64,000 nt of DNA from Streptomyces sp. Ru73 (GTDB taxonomy: Bacteria > Actinomycetota > Actinomycetes > Streptomycetales > Streptomycetaceae): NCBI RefSeq assembly GCF_002920575.1, contig NZ_PQSQ01000009.1, positions 62,001 through 126,000 on the forward strand, given 5' to 3'. The position numbers and the translations under genes were made by a program. The notes below the pieces were generated by a model. It worked only from the letters and a program-made list of their open reading frames with translations, made no database searches and was not told the DNA's origin. Of this stretch, positions 53,137 to 61,800 are shown in pieces. The first letter of the stretch is position 1; each line of letters begins with the position of its first letter.

Positions 53137-54321
53137 TCAGTCGCCGCGGCGGCCCTGTTCGTCCGCGCGGCGGATCACCCGGTCCTTCTCGTCCGCCCGG
53201 CGCATCGGCTGGACACCGCTGCCGGGCAGCCCCTGCGCGGCCGGGCGCCCCAGCTCCGGCTCCTCCGTCGGCGCCGCGCGGACGATGGTGATGAGCCGGT
53301 CGGCGTGCTGCAGCGGGCTCGCCGCCGGGTCGTCGTACGCCAGCAGCCGGTGGCCGCGCAGTACGGAGACGACCAGGTCGCCGGTGTCCCGGACCGACTT
53401 GCCGACCTCGGACTTCACCACCGGCCGCTCGATCAGGTCCAAGCCGCTGCCCTGCTGGATCAGGTCCTCCATGACCGTGCTCGCGCTCGGGCTGTTCACC
53501 GACAGGCCCAGCAGCCGGCCCGCCGCGCTCGCGGAGGTGATGACGGAGTCGGCGCCGGACTGCCGCAGCAGCGGTGCGTTCTCCTCCTCCCGCACGGCCG
53601 CCACGATCGTCGCCTTCTTGTTGAGCTGACGGGCGGTGAGCGAGACCAGGACGGCGGTGTCGTCGCGCTGCGTGGCGATGATGATCTGGCGGGCCCGCTG
53701 GACCTCGGCACGCAGCAGGACGTCGCTGCGCGTGGCGTCGCCGAGTACGCCCGCGAAGCCCTCGGCCACGGCCGAGTCGATCACCTTGGGGCTCGGGTCC
53801 ACGATGACGATGCTGTCCCGGCCGGCGCCCGTCGCGCGCAGCGTCTGGACGGCCGACCGGCCCTTCGTACCGAAGCCGACGATGACGGTGTGGTCGCGCA
53901 AGGAGGTCCTCCAGCGGTTCAGCCGCCACTGTTCACGGGTCCGCTCGGTGAGGACCTCCAGGGTGGTGCCGACCAGGATGATCAGGAACAGGACGCGGAG
54001 TGGCGTAATCAGCAGGATGTTCAGCAGCCGTGCGGTGTCTCCGTACGGGACGATGTCGCCGTACCCGGTCGTGGAGAGCGTGACGGTGGCGTAGTAGACG
54101 CAGTCGAGGAAGTCGACCGCGCCGTCGGCGTTGTCGTGGTACTCGTCGCGGTCCACCCAGACGATCAGGACCGTGAGGACCAGCACTATCAGCGCCATCA
54201 GGATGCGGCGTACCACCTGGCGCAGTGGCGCTTCGGGGGCGCGGCGGGGCAGCTGGACCCGGTGCGAGACGTCGTCGGAGCGCTGCTCCTGCGCCGCGGC
54301 GTCGTGCAGGGGGAGCTTCAC
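53137..54321 (-). CDS. Potassium channel with TrkA-N (RCK) domain
   Basis: A 394-residue channel subunit with two transmembrane helices (about 39-57 and 98-120) around a pore loop whose selectivity filter is TTGYGD (84-89). The cytoplasmic RCK domain follows, with NAD-binding GFGTKG (149-154), and a second regulatory (TrkA-C-like) part. It conducts potassium under nucleotide or redox control. GTG 54321 overlaps the moeA stop by four bases, so it is the last gene of a coupled operon with the molybdenum cofactor genes. No functional link between the two is known to me. Confidence 0.93.
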   Translation of the reverse strand: MKLPLHDAAAQEQRSDDVSHRVQLPRRAPEAPLRQVVRRILMALIVLVLTVLIVWVDRDEYHDNADGAVDFLDCVYYATVTLSTTGYGDIVPYGDTARLLNILLITPLRVLFLIILVGTTLEVLTERTREQWRLNRWRTSLRDHTVIVGFGTKGRSAVQTLRATGAGRDSIVIVDPSPKVIDSAVAEGFAGVLGDATRSDVLLRAEVQRARQIIIATQRDDTAVLVSLTARQLNKKATIVAAVREEENAPLLRQSGADSVITSASAAGRLLGLSVNSPSASTVMEDLIQQGSGLDLIERPVVKSEVGKSVRDTGDLVVSVLRGHRLLAYDDPAASPLQHADRLITIVRAAPTEEPELGRPAAQGLPGSGVQPMRRADEKDRVIRRADEQGRRGD

Positions 54322-56345
54322 GTGCGGCCTCCGGGTGCGCCCGGGTCCGGTGCCGCGGGGGCGACGGACCAGGGCAGGTCCAGGAGCGCGACCGGCTCGC
54401 CCTCGTCGGCGCCGCCCGGCGGGATCACGGCCAGCGCGTCGGCGGCGGCGATCCCGCGCAGCATGGCGGGCCCGTTGAAGTGGAGGGGGAGCGCCACGAC
54501 GCCTCCCTTCTCGTCGGAGCGGCGGGCCACGGGGACCAGCCGGGTGTCGTGCGGATGCCCGGGCACGCCGTCGGCGAGGCGTACGCGGCGGGGTTCGGAA
54601 CGCATCCGGCCCGAGAGCGTACCCAGCAGCGGCTCGGCAAGCGTCAGCAGGCCCGAGACGGCGGCGAGCGGATTACCGGGCAGGCCGACCAAGTGCCGGA
54701 CCGTCGCGGGTGTTTCACGTGAAACCGGCACCGTGGTCTGCCGCGCCGCGCGCCTGGCTGACCGACCGCGCGGGGCCGGGCTCTCCGCCGGGCCGAGCCT
54801 GGCGAGCAGCATGGGATGGCCCGGGCGTACCTGCACGCCGTCCACGAGGAGTTCGGCCCCGAGGCGGCGCAGCGTCGGGTGCACGTGGTCGACCGGTCCG
54901 GCCGCCGTGCCGCCGGTGGTGATCACCACGTCCGCCGCGGACCCGGCGATCGCCTCGTACAACACCCCCGCGTCGTCCGCGAGATGGCGCGGGCCGATGG
55001 TCTCCGCACCCATGGCGTGCAGCCAGGGCGCGAGCATCGGGCCGAGCGCGTCCCGGATGCGGCCCTCCTGCGGGAGCCCGCTGTGCAGCAACTCGTCGCC
55101 CAGTACGAGGATTTCCACCACCGGGCGGCGGTACGTCCACAGCTCGTCGTAGCCCGCCGCAGCGGCCAGGCCGAGGACGGCCGGGGTCACCGGGGTGCCG
55201 GGCGGCAGCAGCGGGTCGCCGTTGCGGCACTCCTGGCCGCGCGGCCGGATGTCCTGACCGGGCGCCGCGCCGCGGGGCGCGGTCAACAGGACGCTGCCGT
55301 CGGGCTGTTCCGTGGTCTCGCCGTGCTCGGAACGGAGTACGGCCGATGCGCCGGGCGGTATCCGCGCCCCGGTGGCGATGCGTACCGCGTGCCCGTCCGG
55401 CAGCGGACGCGCGGGGCCCTGGCCTGCGAGGATGCCGGCGGACTCGGTGGGCGCGACCGTGTGGGGCGCGGCGAGCCGCCAGGGCCCGGGGCCCGAGACG
55501 GCCCAGCCGTCCATCGCGGAGGTGTCGAACGAGGGCAGATCCGTGAGCGCCGTCAGCGCCCCGGCGAGCACGCGCCCCAGCGCCTCGGGGCCGAGCGGCA
55601 CGGCCCCGGCCGCCGGCGGCCCGGCCACGGCCTCCGCAGCGGCTTCCCGCGCGACGTGCCAGGGGGAGTGCGCACCGGGTCGAGGCGCGGAGCGGTGGGC
55701 GGGGGAGTGCGCGGGCGTGGCGGGGCGCGGGTCGGCGGTTGGTGACGGGGTGGTGGGACCTGCGGGGGCGCCTGGGCTGGTGGGACCTGCAGGACGTGCA
55801 GAGCTTGCGGGAGCGGTGGGGTCTGTGGAGCCCGTGGGGCAGGTGGGGCCAGTGGAGTCCGCAGGACCGGTGGCTCCCGCGGACCTGTTGTGGCTCGTAG
55901 AGCCGGTGGAGCTGGTGGGGTTTTCGCGACCGGTGGGGCTTCCGGGACCGAATAGGCCGTCGTCCCCTCGGCCCGGCTCGCGGTCCGAGCCCCGGCCCGG
56001 GTCCGGGTCATCGTGGGAGTCCGGCGTGCGGGCCGCAGACGCACCGGGCTCGGACCGGGGTGCGTGCCGGCCGTTGCCCCAGGGGGCGTGCCACGGGTCG
56101 AACCAGGTGCTCTCGGAGGAGCGCCCGCCGGTCCGGGGCCCGATGCCCTGGTGCGCTGCGGGGGCAGCGCTCTCGGACGCGGCGGCGGGTACGACCGGGC
56201 CGGCCGGATCAGTCGGTACGGCCGGGTCGCCCGGGGCGGTGCCCGTCCTGGAGGCCGCGTCCGCCCGCCGGTTGCGTCCGGCGTTGGCGATGGCGAGCGC
56301 GTCGTCGAATTCGCCGGGACCCCCGGCTGCCGGGTCGGGCATCAT
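54318..56345 (-). CDS. moeA: Molybdopterin molybdenumtransferase MoeA with long low-complexity N-terminus
   Basis: A 675-residue protein, far longer than the usual 400. Residues from about 230 form the MoeA core: FDTSAMDGWAV near 271, IATGARIPPGASAV, LVLGDELL, TGGTAAGPVDHV near 475 and GLPGNPLAAV. MoeA inserts molybdate into adenylylated molybdopterin. Residues 1-230 are Pro/Ser/Thr/Gly-rich, with DPTGP/STGPT-type repeats and several Trp-containing islands (STWFDPWHAPWGNG), and look disordered. ATG 56345 overlaps the mobA stop; starts inside the tract are not excluded, but coupling favours this one. A parS site lies in a loop of the core. Confidence 0.88.
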   Translation of the reverse strand: MMPDPAAGGPGEFDDALAIANAGRNRRADAASRTGTAPGDPAVPTDPAGPVVPAAASESAAPAAHQGIGPRTGGRSSESTWFDPWHAPWGNGRHAPRSEPGASAARTPDSHDDPDPGRGSDREPGRGDDGLFGPGSPTGRENPTSSTGSTSHNRSAGATGPADSTGPTCPTGSTDPTAPASSARPAGPTSPGAPAGPTTPSPTADPRPATPAHSPAHRSAPRPGAHSPWHVAREAAAEAVAGPPAAGAVPLGPEALGRVLAGALTALTDLPSFDTSAMDGWAVSGPGPWRLAAPHTVAPTESAGILAGQGPARPLPDGHAVRIATGARIPPGASAVLRSEHGETTEQPDGSVLLTAPRGAAPGQDIRPRGQECRNGDPLLPPGTPVTPAVLGLAAAAGYDELWTYRRPVVEILVLGDELLHSGLPQEGRIRDALGPMLAPWLHAMGAETIGPRHLADDAGVLYEAIAGSAADVVITTGGTAAGPVDHVHPTLRRLGAELLVDGVQVRPGHPMLLARLGPAESPAPRGRSARRAARQTTVPVSRETPATVRHLVGLPGNPLAAVSGLLTLAEPLLGTLSGRMRSEPRRVRLADGVPGHPHDTRLVPVARRSDEKGGVVALPLHFNGPAMLRGIAAADALAVIPPGGADEGEPVALLDLPWSVAPAAPDPGAPGGRT
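54712..54725. other. parS site inside moeA
   Basis: An exact parS encoding V-S-R-E-T at residues 541-545 on the gene strand, in an Arg/Ala-rich insertion of the MoeA core just before HLVGLPGNPLAAV. Confidence 0.92.
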
Positions 56346-57283
56346 TCCGCCGCTTCCGCGGCCCAACGGTTCGCCAGTTCCGCCGCGCGCCTGCTGACCT
56401 CCGCGACGTCCAGGCCCTGCTGAGCCGCGGCGTACCCGACGAGGAAGGTCGTCAGCGGGGCGGCCGGGCGGGCCACGCCGTGTGCCGCGTCCCGCGCCAG
56501 ATCGAGGAGTGCTGCCGTGTCGACATCGAGCTCGATGCCCAGTTCGGCCTTGACTGCGGTGATCCATTCGTCCAACACGTGTCCATGCTCCCTGATCCGG
56601 GCGCGCGCGGCACTGAGGGCCTCCCAGGTGTCGCAGTCGTACGACGCTGCGGCCGTGTCGTCCTTGACCCTGCGCAGCGTCAGTTCGGCCAGCAGCGCCC
56701 GCAGCGGCAGCCCGCTGAGCCCGCCGTGCGCGGCGCGCAGCGTCTCCAGGGCCCGGCGCAGCGGCTCGGCCCGGTACGCGGCCACGAGCGGCTGGTCGCG
56801 GCCGTCCGCGTCGACCAGCAGTGCCCCGTCCACGGCGCCTCCGCCGTTCCCCGCGTGAGTCTCTGGCGCATGGGACCCCGCCGAGGGGCCGGAGTCCTCC
56901 GAGGGGGCGGAAGCCTCCGCGGGACCGGAGCCCTCCGGGGCATCGGCCTCCGTCGCCGCCGCCAGCAGAGCGTCCACCGTCCCGGTGGTCAGGAAGGGCA
57001 GGTCGGCGGAGAGGACGAGCACCGTACCGGCCGTGGTGAGCCGCAGGCCCGCGTCGAGCGCCGCGACGGGCCCGGCGCCGGGCGGGTCCTCCCGGGTCGT
57101 CAGCACGGGGCGCGCGGTCGGCCGCTCGGGACCGACCACCACGGTGCGCGCCGCTCCGGGGCAGGCGGCGAGCACCCGGTCCAGGAGGGTCCGGCCGCCG
57201 ACCGCGAGGGCGGGCTTGTCGGCGCCGCCGAGCCGGCGGGCCCCGCCCCCGGCCGGCACGATGGTGTCGTAGTCGGTCGTCAC
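56342..57283 (-). CDS. MobA-like nucleotidyltransferase fused to DUF6457
   Basis: A 313-residue fusion. The N-terminal part (1-210) is a molybdenum cofactor guanylyltransferase-like fold with PAGGGARRLGGADKPALA and the metal motif SADLPFL; an acidic Gly/Ser/Pro insertion of about 35 residues interrupts it. The C-terminal 90 residues form the DUF6457 domain (VLDEWITAVKAELGIELDVD, FLVGYAAAQQGL), which often accompanies Mo-cofactor genes in actinobacteria. The first motif is P-A-G-G instead of L-A-G-G. Start GTG 57283; the stop overlaps moeA by four bases. Confidence 0.88.
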   Translation of the reverse strand: MTTDYDTIVPAGGGARRLGGADKPALAVGGRTLLDRVLAACPGAARTVVVGPERPTARPVLTTREDPPGAGPVAALDAGLRLTTAGTVLVLSADLPFLTTGTVDALLAAATEADAPEGSGPAEASAPSEDSGPSAGSHAPETHAGNGGGAVDGALLVDADGRDQPLVAAYRAEPLRRALETLRAAHGGLSGLPLRALLAELTLRRVKDDTAAASYDCDTWEALSAARARIREHGHVLDEWITAVKAELGIELDVDTAALLDLARDAAHGVARPAAPLTTFLVGYAAAQQGLDVAEVSRRAAELANRWAAEAAE

Positions 57284-57353
57284 CCTCCGAGTATCACCGG
57301 GCGTCGGCGATCGACACCCCTCCGGTGCCGTCCGCTCGTCCGCCCGGCCGCCG

Positions 57354-58805
57354 TCAGAGCCCGCGCAGCAGGACGGCGGGCTGTTCCACGCAGTCGGCGA
57401 CGAAGCGCAGGAAGCCGCCCGCCGTGCCGCCGTCGCACACCCGGTGGTCGAAGGTGAGCGAGAGCTGTACGACGCTCCGTACGGCCAACTCCCCTTCGTG
57501 CACCCAGGGCTTGGCGGCTATCCGGCCGACGCCGAGCATCGCGGCCTCGGGGTGGTTGATGATCGGGGTGGAGCCGTCGACCCCGAAGACGCCGTAGTTG
57601 TTGAGGGTGAACGTGCCGTGCGTCAGCTCGGCGGGCGAGAGCCGGCCCTCCCTGGCGGTCTCGGTGAGCCGGGCCATCTCGGCGGAGAGGCCCTCGACCG
57701 TACGGGCGTGCGCGTGCCGCACGACCGGTACGACCAGGCCGCGGTCGGTCTGCGCCGCGAATCCCAGGTGCACCTCCGGGAGCCGGACGATCTCCCGCGC
57801 CGCCGTGTCCACGGTGGAGTTCAGCTCCGGGAAGCGCGCGAGAGCGGCCGTGCAGATCCGGGCGAGCAGCGCGAGCAGCGAGACCTTCGGGCCGCCGCCG
57901 GCGTTCATGGCGCGGCGTACGGCCAGCAGCTCCGTGGCGTCCGCGTCCACCCAGCAGGTCGCGTCCGGTATCTCCCGGCGGCTGCGGGCGAACTTCTCCG
58001 CCGCGGCGCCCCGCATGCCCTTCAGGGGCAGCCGCTCGGCCCCGGCCGGCGCCGCCGTGCCGGAGGCCGTCGGCACGGCCTCGGCCGCCGCGGTCTGCTC
58101 GGGAACGCGGACCGCGCGCTCCACGTCGGCCCGCAGGATCAGCCCCTCCGGGCCGCTCCCCCGTACCGTCCGCAGGTCCACGCCGTGCTCCCGCGCCAGC
58201 CGCCGCACCAGCGGGGATATCACCGGAACAGGCCCCTCGGCCTCGGGGTGCTCCGCGACGTCCGCTCCGGGGGCCGCCGTCGGGCCCGTGGCTGCGGCCG
58301 CGCCGGCCACCGCGTGCGGCCGCGCACCTCCGGTACCGGCGGGCTCCGTACGGCCGGCCCCCGTGTCCCGGGAGGCGGCAGTGCGCTCCCCGGCGCCGGT
58401 CGTGCCGCCGCCCGTGCGCCCCGGGCCGGACGGCCGTACCCGGCGCCTGCGGCCGGCCGGCGCGCTCGTCCCGTATCCGACGAGGACGTTCCCCGAGCCC
58501 TCGGCCTGCTCGGCGGCCGGGTCCGCCGGCTCGCCCGCTTCGGCGCCGGCGCTGCGGGACTCGCCCACCGCCACCGTCACCAGCGGTGCGCCCACGGGCA
58601 GTTCGTCGCCCTCCTTGCCCATCCGTGCGGTGACGACGCCGCCGTACGGGCACGGCACCTCGACCATCGCCTTGGCCGTCTCGACCTCGACCACCGGCTG
58701 GTCGACGGCGACCACCTCGCCCACCTCGACCAGCCAGCGCACGATCGTCGCCTCGGTCAGCCCCTCGCCCAGGTCGGGCAGCGGGAACTCGCGTACCTCG
58801 GCCAT
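57354..58805 (-). CDS. bkdC: Branched-chain 2-oxoacid dehydrogenase E2 component, operon 2
   Basis: A 483-residue acyltransferase. The lipoyl domain (1-75) has its lysine in VETAKAMVEV. The subunit-binding domain is PLVRRLAREHGVDLRTVRGS and the catalytic motif is LTFDHRVCDGGTAG near 450. It forms the complex core and makes branched acyl-CoA, the starter of iso/anteiso fatty acids. ATG 58805 overlaps the beta-subunit stop (ATGA). Unlike the first operon's E2 it carries no parS. Confidence 0.94.
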   Translation of the reverse strand: MAEVREFPLPDLGEGLTEATIVRWLVEVGEVVAVDQPVVEVETAKAMVEVPCPYGGVVTARMGKEGDELPVGAPLVTVAVGESRSAGAEAGEPADPAAEQAEGSGNVLVGYGTSAPAGRRRRVRPSGPGRTGGGTTGAGERTAASRDTGAGRTEPAGTGGARPHAVAGAAAATGPTAAPGADVAEHPEAEGPVPVISPLVRRLAREHGVDLRTVRGSGPEGLILRADVERAVRVPEQTAAAEAVPTASGTAAPAGAERLPLKGMRGAAAEKFARSRREIPDATCWVDADATELLAVRRAMNAGGGPKVSLLALLARICTAALARFPELNSTVDTAAREIVRLPEVHLGFAAQTDRGLVVPVVRHAHARTVEGLSAEMARLTETAREGRLSPAELTHGTFTLNNYGVFGVDGSTPIINHPEAAMLGVGRIAAKPWVHEGELAVRSVVQLSLTFDHRVCDGGTAGGFLRFVADCVEQPAVLLRGL

Positions 58806-59875
58806 CACGCACTCCCCTCGGGGCCGCCGCCGCTGCCGCCCTCGGTCCAGTCGGACTCCCACTGCAGGCGCGCCACGGCGTCCAGGACGCGGTCGACGCC
58901 CGGGAGATGGTGCCGCTCCAGCATCGGCGGCGGATACGGAATGTCGAAGCCGGCCACCCGCAGGACGGGCGCCTCCAGGTGGTGGAAGCAGCGCTCGGTG
59001 ATCCGGGCGGCGATCTCCCCTCCGGGACCGCCGAACCCCGCCGACTCGTGGACGACGACGGCGCGCCCCGTGCGCCGCACCGACGCGCACACCGTCTCGT
59101 CGTCGAACGGCACGAGGGAGCGCAGGTCCAGCACCTCCAGGTCCCAGCCCTCCTCGCGCGCCGCCTCGGCCGCCTCCAGGCAGACCGGCAGCGACGGCCC
59201 GTACGTGATCAGCGTGGCACTGGTCCCGGGGCGGCGGATCTCAGCACGGCCTATGGGCGCGACGGGTGCCGGGTCCTCGGGGGACCAGTCGGCCTTGGAC
59301 CAGTACAGCCGCTTCGGCTCCAGGAAGACCACCGGGTCGTCGGAGGCGATGGCGGCGCGCAGCATGCCGTACGCGTCGGCGACGGTGGCCGGGGCGAACA
59401 CCTGGAGGCCGGGCGTGGCCATGTAGTACGCCTCGGAGGAGTCGCTGTGGTGCTCGACCCCGCCGATCCCGCCGCCGTAGGGAATGCGGATCGTCAGCGG
59501 CATCGGCATCGTGCCGCGGGTGCGGTTGCGCATCCGTGCCACGTGGCTGACGAGCTGCTCGAACGCGGGGTAGGCGAACGCGTCGAACTGCATCTCGACC
59601 ACGGGCCGCAGGCCGTACATCGCCATGCCGACGGCCGTGCCGAGGATGCCGGCCTCGGCGAGCGGGGTGTCGCTGCACCGGTCCTCGCCGAACTCCGCCG
59701 CGAGGCCGTCGGTGATCCGGAAGACGCCGCCGAGCCGCCCGACGTCCTCCCCCATCACATGCACCGTCGGGTCCTCGGCCATCGCGTCGCGCAGCGCTCT
59801 GGTCAGGGCCTGTGCCATCGTGGCGGGCTTGCGCCCGGTCGCGGTCGTGCCTCCGGCGGCGACTGCCGTGCTCAT
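58805..59875 (-). CDS. bkdB: Branched-chain 2-oxoacid dehydrogenase E1 beta subunit, operon 2
   Basis: A 356-residue beta subunit with HVMGEDVGRLGGVFRITDGL, DTPLAEAGILGTAVGMAMYG and RIPYGGGIGGVEHHSDSSEA. The first 20 residues (TAVAAGGTTATGRKPATM) are an extension over the first operon's paralogue. It pairs with the alpha subunit to decarboxylate leucine-, isoleucine- and valine-derived oxoacids. Both ends overlap the neighbouring genes by four bases. Confidence 0.94.
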   Translation of the reverse strand: MSTAVAAGGTTATGRKPATMAQALTRALRDAMAEDPTVHVMGEDVGRLGGVFRITDGLAAEFGEDRCSDTPLAEAGILGTAVGMAMYGLRPVVEMQFDAFAYPAFEQLVSHVARMRNRTRGTMPMPLTIRIPYGGGIGGVEHHSDSSEAYYMATPGLQVFAPATVADAYGMLRAAIASDDPVVFLEPKRLYWSKADWSPEDPAPVAPIGRAEIRRPGTSATLITYGPSLPVCLEAAEAAREEGWDLEVLDLRSLVPFDDETVCASVRRTGRAVVVHESAGFGGPGGEIAARITERCFHHLEAPVLRVAGFDIPYPPPMLERHHLPGVDRVLDAVARLQWESDWTEGGSGGGPEGSA

Positions 59876-61029
59876 CACTGCTCCCCTTCCGCTGCGATCT
59901 CGGCCCGCAGCAGGTCCGACTGCTCGCGCAGCTGGCCGGTCGGCGCGGCGTACACATGGGCGAAGAGGTCCATCGGGTCCAGCGCCGGGTCCGCGTTCAT
60001 CCGCTCGCGCAGCGCGCCGGCCATCTCCTCGGCCGCTTCCTTGGTGGCGCTCACATACGCCGGGGTCAGCAGGTCCCGGGCGGCCAGCTCGCGCTCCACC
60101 AGGGCTATCGGGTCGTGGCCGCGCCACTCCTCGACCTCGGCGTCGCTGCGGTAGCGGGTGGCGTCGTCGGCGTTGGTGTGCGCCTCCATGCGGTACGTCA
60201 CGGCCTCCACGAGGGTGGGGCCGCCGCCGCGGCGGGCCCGCTCGACGGCCTCGCCGAGCACTTCGTGCAGCGCGGGCGCGTCATTGCCGTCCACCAGGCG
60301 GCCCGGCATGCCGTACCCCACGGCCTTGTGGGCGAGGGACGGCGCCGCGGTCTGCTTGGCGAGCGGCACGGAGATCGCGAAGCCGTTGTTCTGCACGAGG
60401 AAGACGACGGGGGCCTGCCAGACGGCCGCGAAGTTCAGCGCCTCGTGGAAGTCGCCCTCGCTCGTCCCGCCGTCGCCGACCATGGCGAGCGCGACGACGT
60501 CGTCGCCCTTGAGGCGGGCGGCGTGCGCGAGGCCCACGGCGTGCGGCAGCTGGGTGGCGAGCGGGGTGCACAGCGGGGCCACGCGGTGCTCGTGCGGGTC
60601 GTACCCGGTGTGCCAGTCGCCGCGGAGCAGGGTGAGCGCCTGTACGGGGTCCAGGCCGCGGGCGACGGCGGCGAGGGTGTCGCGGTAGCTGGGGAAGAGC
60701 CAGTCGCGGTCCTCCAGGACCAGCGCGGCGGCCACCTCACAGGCCTCCTGGCCGGTGGAGGAGGGGTAGACGGCGAGGCGGCCCTGGCGGGTGAGCGCCG
60801 TGGCCTGGGTGTTGTACCGGCGGCCGCGGACCAGCTGCGCGTGGAGCTGCTTCAGGAGGGCGGAGTCCACCTTTGCGGCGGCGTCCGTGCCCAGTACGCG
60901 GTACGGCTCCTCGTCGGGCAGGAGGGGCGCCGGGTCGACGCGGGGGCGCCAGGCGGGCGGCGGGGCGGGGCGGTCGCCGGTCGCGGTGCTGCCGTGCCTG
61001 CTGCTGCCGGGCTGCTCGAGGACCGTCAT
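59875..61029 (-). CDS. bkdA: Branched-chain 2-oxoacid dehydrogenase E1 alpha subunit, operon 2
   Basis: A 384-residue alpha subunit with the thiamine diphosphate motif GDGGTSEGDFHEALNFAAVW and the NN that closes it, and the loop YRMEAHTNADDATRYR. First gene of an operon whose three genes overlap by four bases each. ATG 61029 has GGAGG eight bases upstream. The divergent Lrp-type bkdR and the ACCGA-N4-TCGGT palindrome in the 233-base gap are its likely controls. Confidence 0.95.
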   Translation of the reverse strand: MTVLEQPGSSRHGSTATGDRPAPPPAWRPRVDPAPLLPDEEPYRVLGTDAAAKVDSALLKQLHAQLVRGRRYNTQATALTRQGRLAVYPSSTGQEACEVAAALVLEDRDWLFPSYRDTLAAVARGLDPVQALTLLRGDWHTGYDPHEHRVAPLCTPLATQLPHAVGLAHAARLKGDDVVALAMVGDGGTSEGDFHEALNFAAVWQAPVVFLVQNNGFAISVPLAKQTAAPSLAHKAVGYGMPGRLVDGNDAPALHEVLGEAVERARRGGGPTLVEAVTYRMEAHTNADDATRYRSDAEVEEWRGHDPIALVERELAARDLLTPAYVSATKEAAEEMAGALRERMNADPALDPMDLFAHVYAAPTGQLREQSDLLRAEIAAEGEQ

Positions 61030-61147
61030 GAGGGGCACCTCCTCGGTCGAAGGGGTGGCGCTGTGCGCCGCGTACGGGGTGGGAACGGGCGGCTGGCGGG
61101 AAAACTGCGCTGCGAGGGCACCCGGCCGGTGGGCCGGACTCCTCCCT

Positions 61148-61209
61148 ACCGATTGTTCGGTTGCCGACACATTTTGGCTACAGGCGGGGCGAGCCTGTGG
61201 ACAATCGGT
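61148..61209. promoter_or_regulatory. bkdA/bkdR control region: palindrome and long inverted repeat
   Basis: ACCGATTGTTCGGT (61148-61161) is a 5-bp dyad with a 4-base centre. Its left half ACCGATTGT (61148-61156) is repeated in inverted form as ACAATCGGT at 61201-61209, 44 bases on. CAGGC/GCCTG between them adds symmetry. An almost identical palindrome occurs before paaN at 62555. Both BkdR and the TetR regulator are candidate binders. Confidence 0.6.
61196..61204 (-). other. DnaA box-like 9-mer
   Basis: TGTGGACAA is the complement of TTGTCCACA, the preferred Streptomyces DnaA box. It overlaps the right arm of the bkdA/bkdR inverted repeat. A looser match, TTTTCCACA, occurs at 62522-62530 in the tetR/paaN gap. 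Single boxes occur by chance, so this is weak. Confidence 0.35.
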
Positions 61210-61262
61210 TCTGCACAGCCTGGAATGGAGTCAGGACGTCCAAGGAGGGGAGACAGGGCGGC

Positions 61263-61751
61263 ATGCCGGACGAACAGATGGTCAATTCCGCCGGACGGCA
61301 GCCCGTCCGCGCGCTGGACGCCGTGGACCGCGACATCCTGCGCATGCTCCAGACCGACGGCCGGGCGTCGATACGGTCGGTCGCCGACCGTGTGCACATC
61401 TCCCGGGCCAACGCCTACGCGCGGATCAACCGGCTGCTGGACGACGGCGTCATCCGCGGCTTCAGCGCCCGGGTGGACCAGGAGCGGGCGGGCCAGGGCG
61501 CGTCGGCGTACATCACGCTGAAGATCGTGCAGAACTCCTGGCGCACGGTCCGCGAGGCGCTCCAGGCGCTGCCGGGCGCCGCGCACATCGCCCTGGTCAG
61601 CGGGGATTTCGACGTCCTGCTGCTGGTGCACACCAAGGACAACCGGGCGCTGCGGGAGCTGGTCCTCACCCGCATCCAGGCCATACCGGAAGTGCTCTCC
61701 ACCCGCACGCTGCTGGTCTTCGAGGAGACCGACCTCGAACCGGAGGGCTGA
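61263..61751 (+). CDS. bkdR: Lrp/AsnC family regulator BkdR
   Basis: A 162-residue regulator. The helix-turn-helix (AVDRDILRMLQTDGRASIRS, VADRVHISRANAYARINRLL) is at about 20-65 and the RAM ligand domain at about 75-150 (GQGASAYITLKIVQNSWRTV, IALVSGDFDVLLLVHTKDN). Divergent from bkdABC, as in Streptomyces BkdR loci, where it controls branched-chain amino acid catabolism. ATG 61263 lies about 12 bases after GGAGGGGAG; an in-frame TTG at 61161 would extend into the operator and is rejected. Confidence 0.92.
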   Translation: MPDEQMVNSAGRQPVRALDAVDRDILRMLQTDGRASIRSVADRVHISRANAYARINRLLDDGVIRGFSARVDQERAGQGASAYITLKIVQNSWRTVREALQALPGAAHIALVSGDFDVLLLVHTKDNRALRELVLTRIQAIPEVLSTRTLLVFEETDLEPEG

Positions 61752-61768
61752 GCGCCACGCGCCTTCGG

Positions 61769-61793
61769 GGCACCCGATTCCCCCCGGGGTGCC
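61769..61793. terminator. Weak hairpin between convergent bkdR and tetR genes
   Basis: GGCACCC and GGGTGCC form a 7-bp stem with an 11-base loop, within the 49-base gap between the two stops. Confidence 0.4.
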
Positions 61794-61800
61794 GCCGGTG

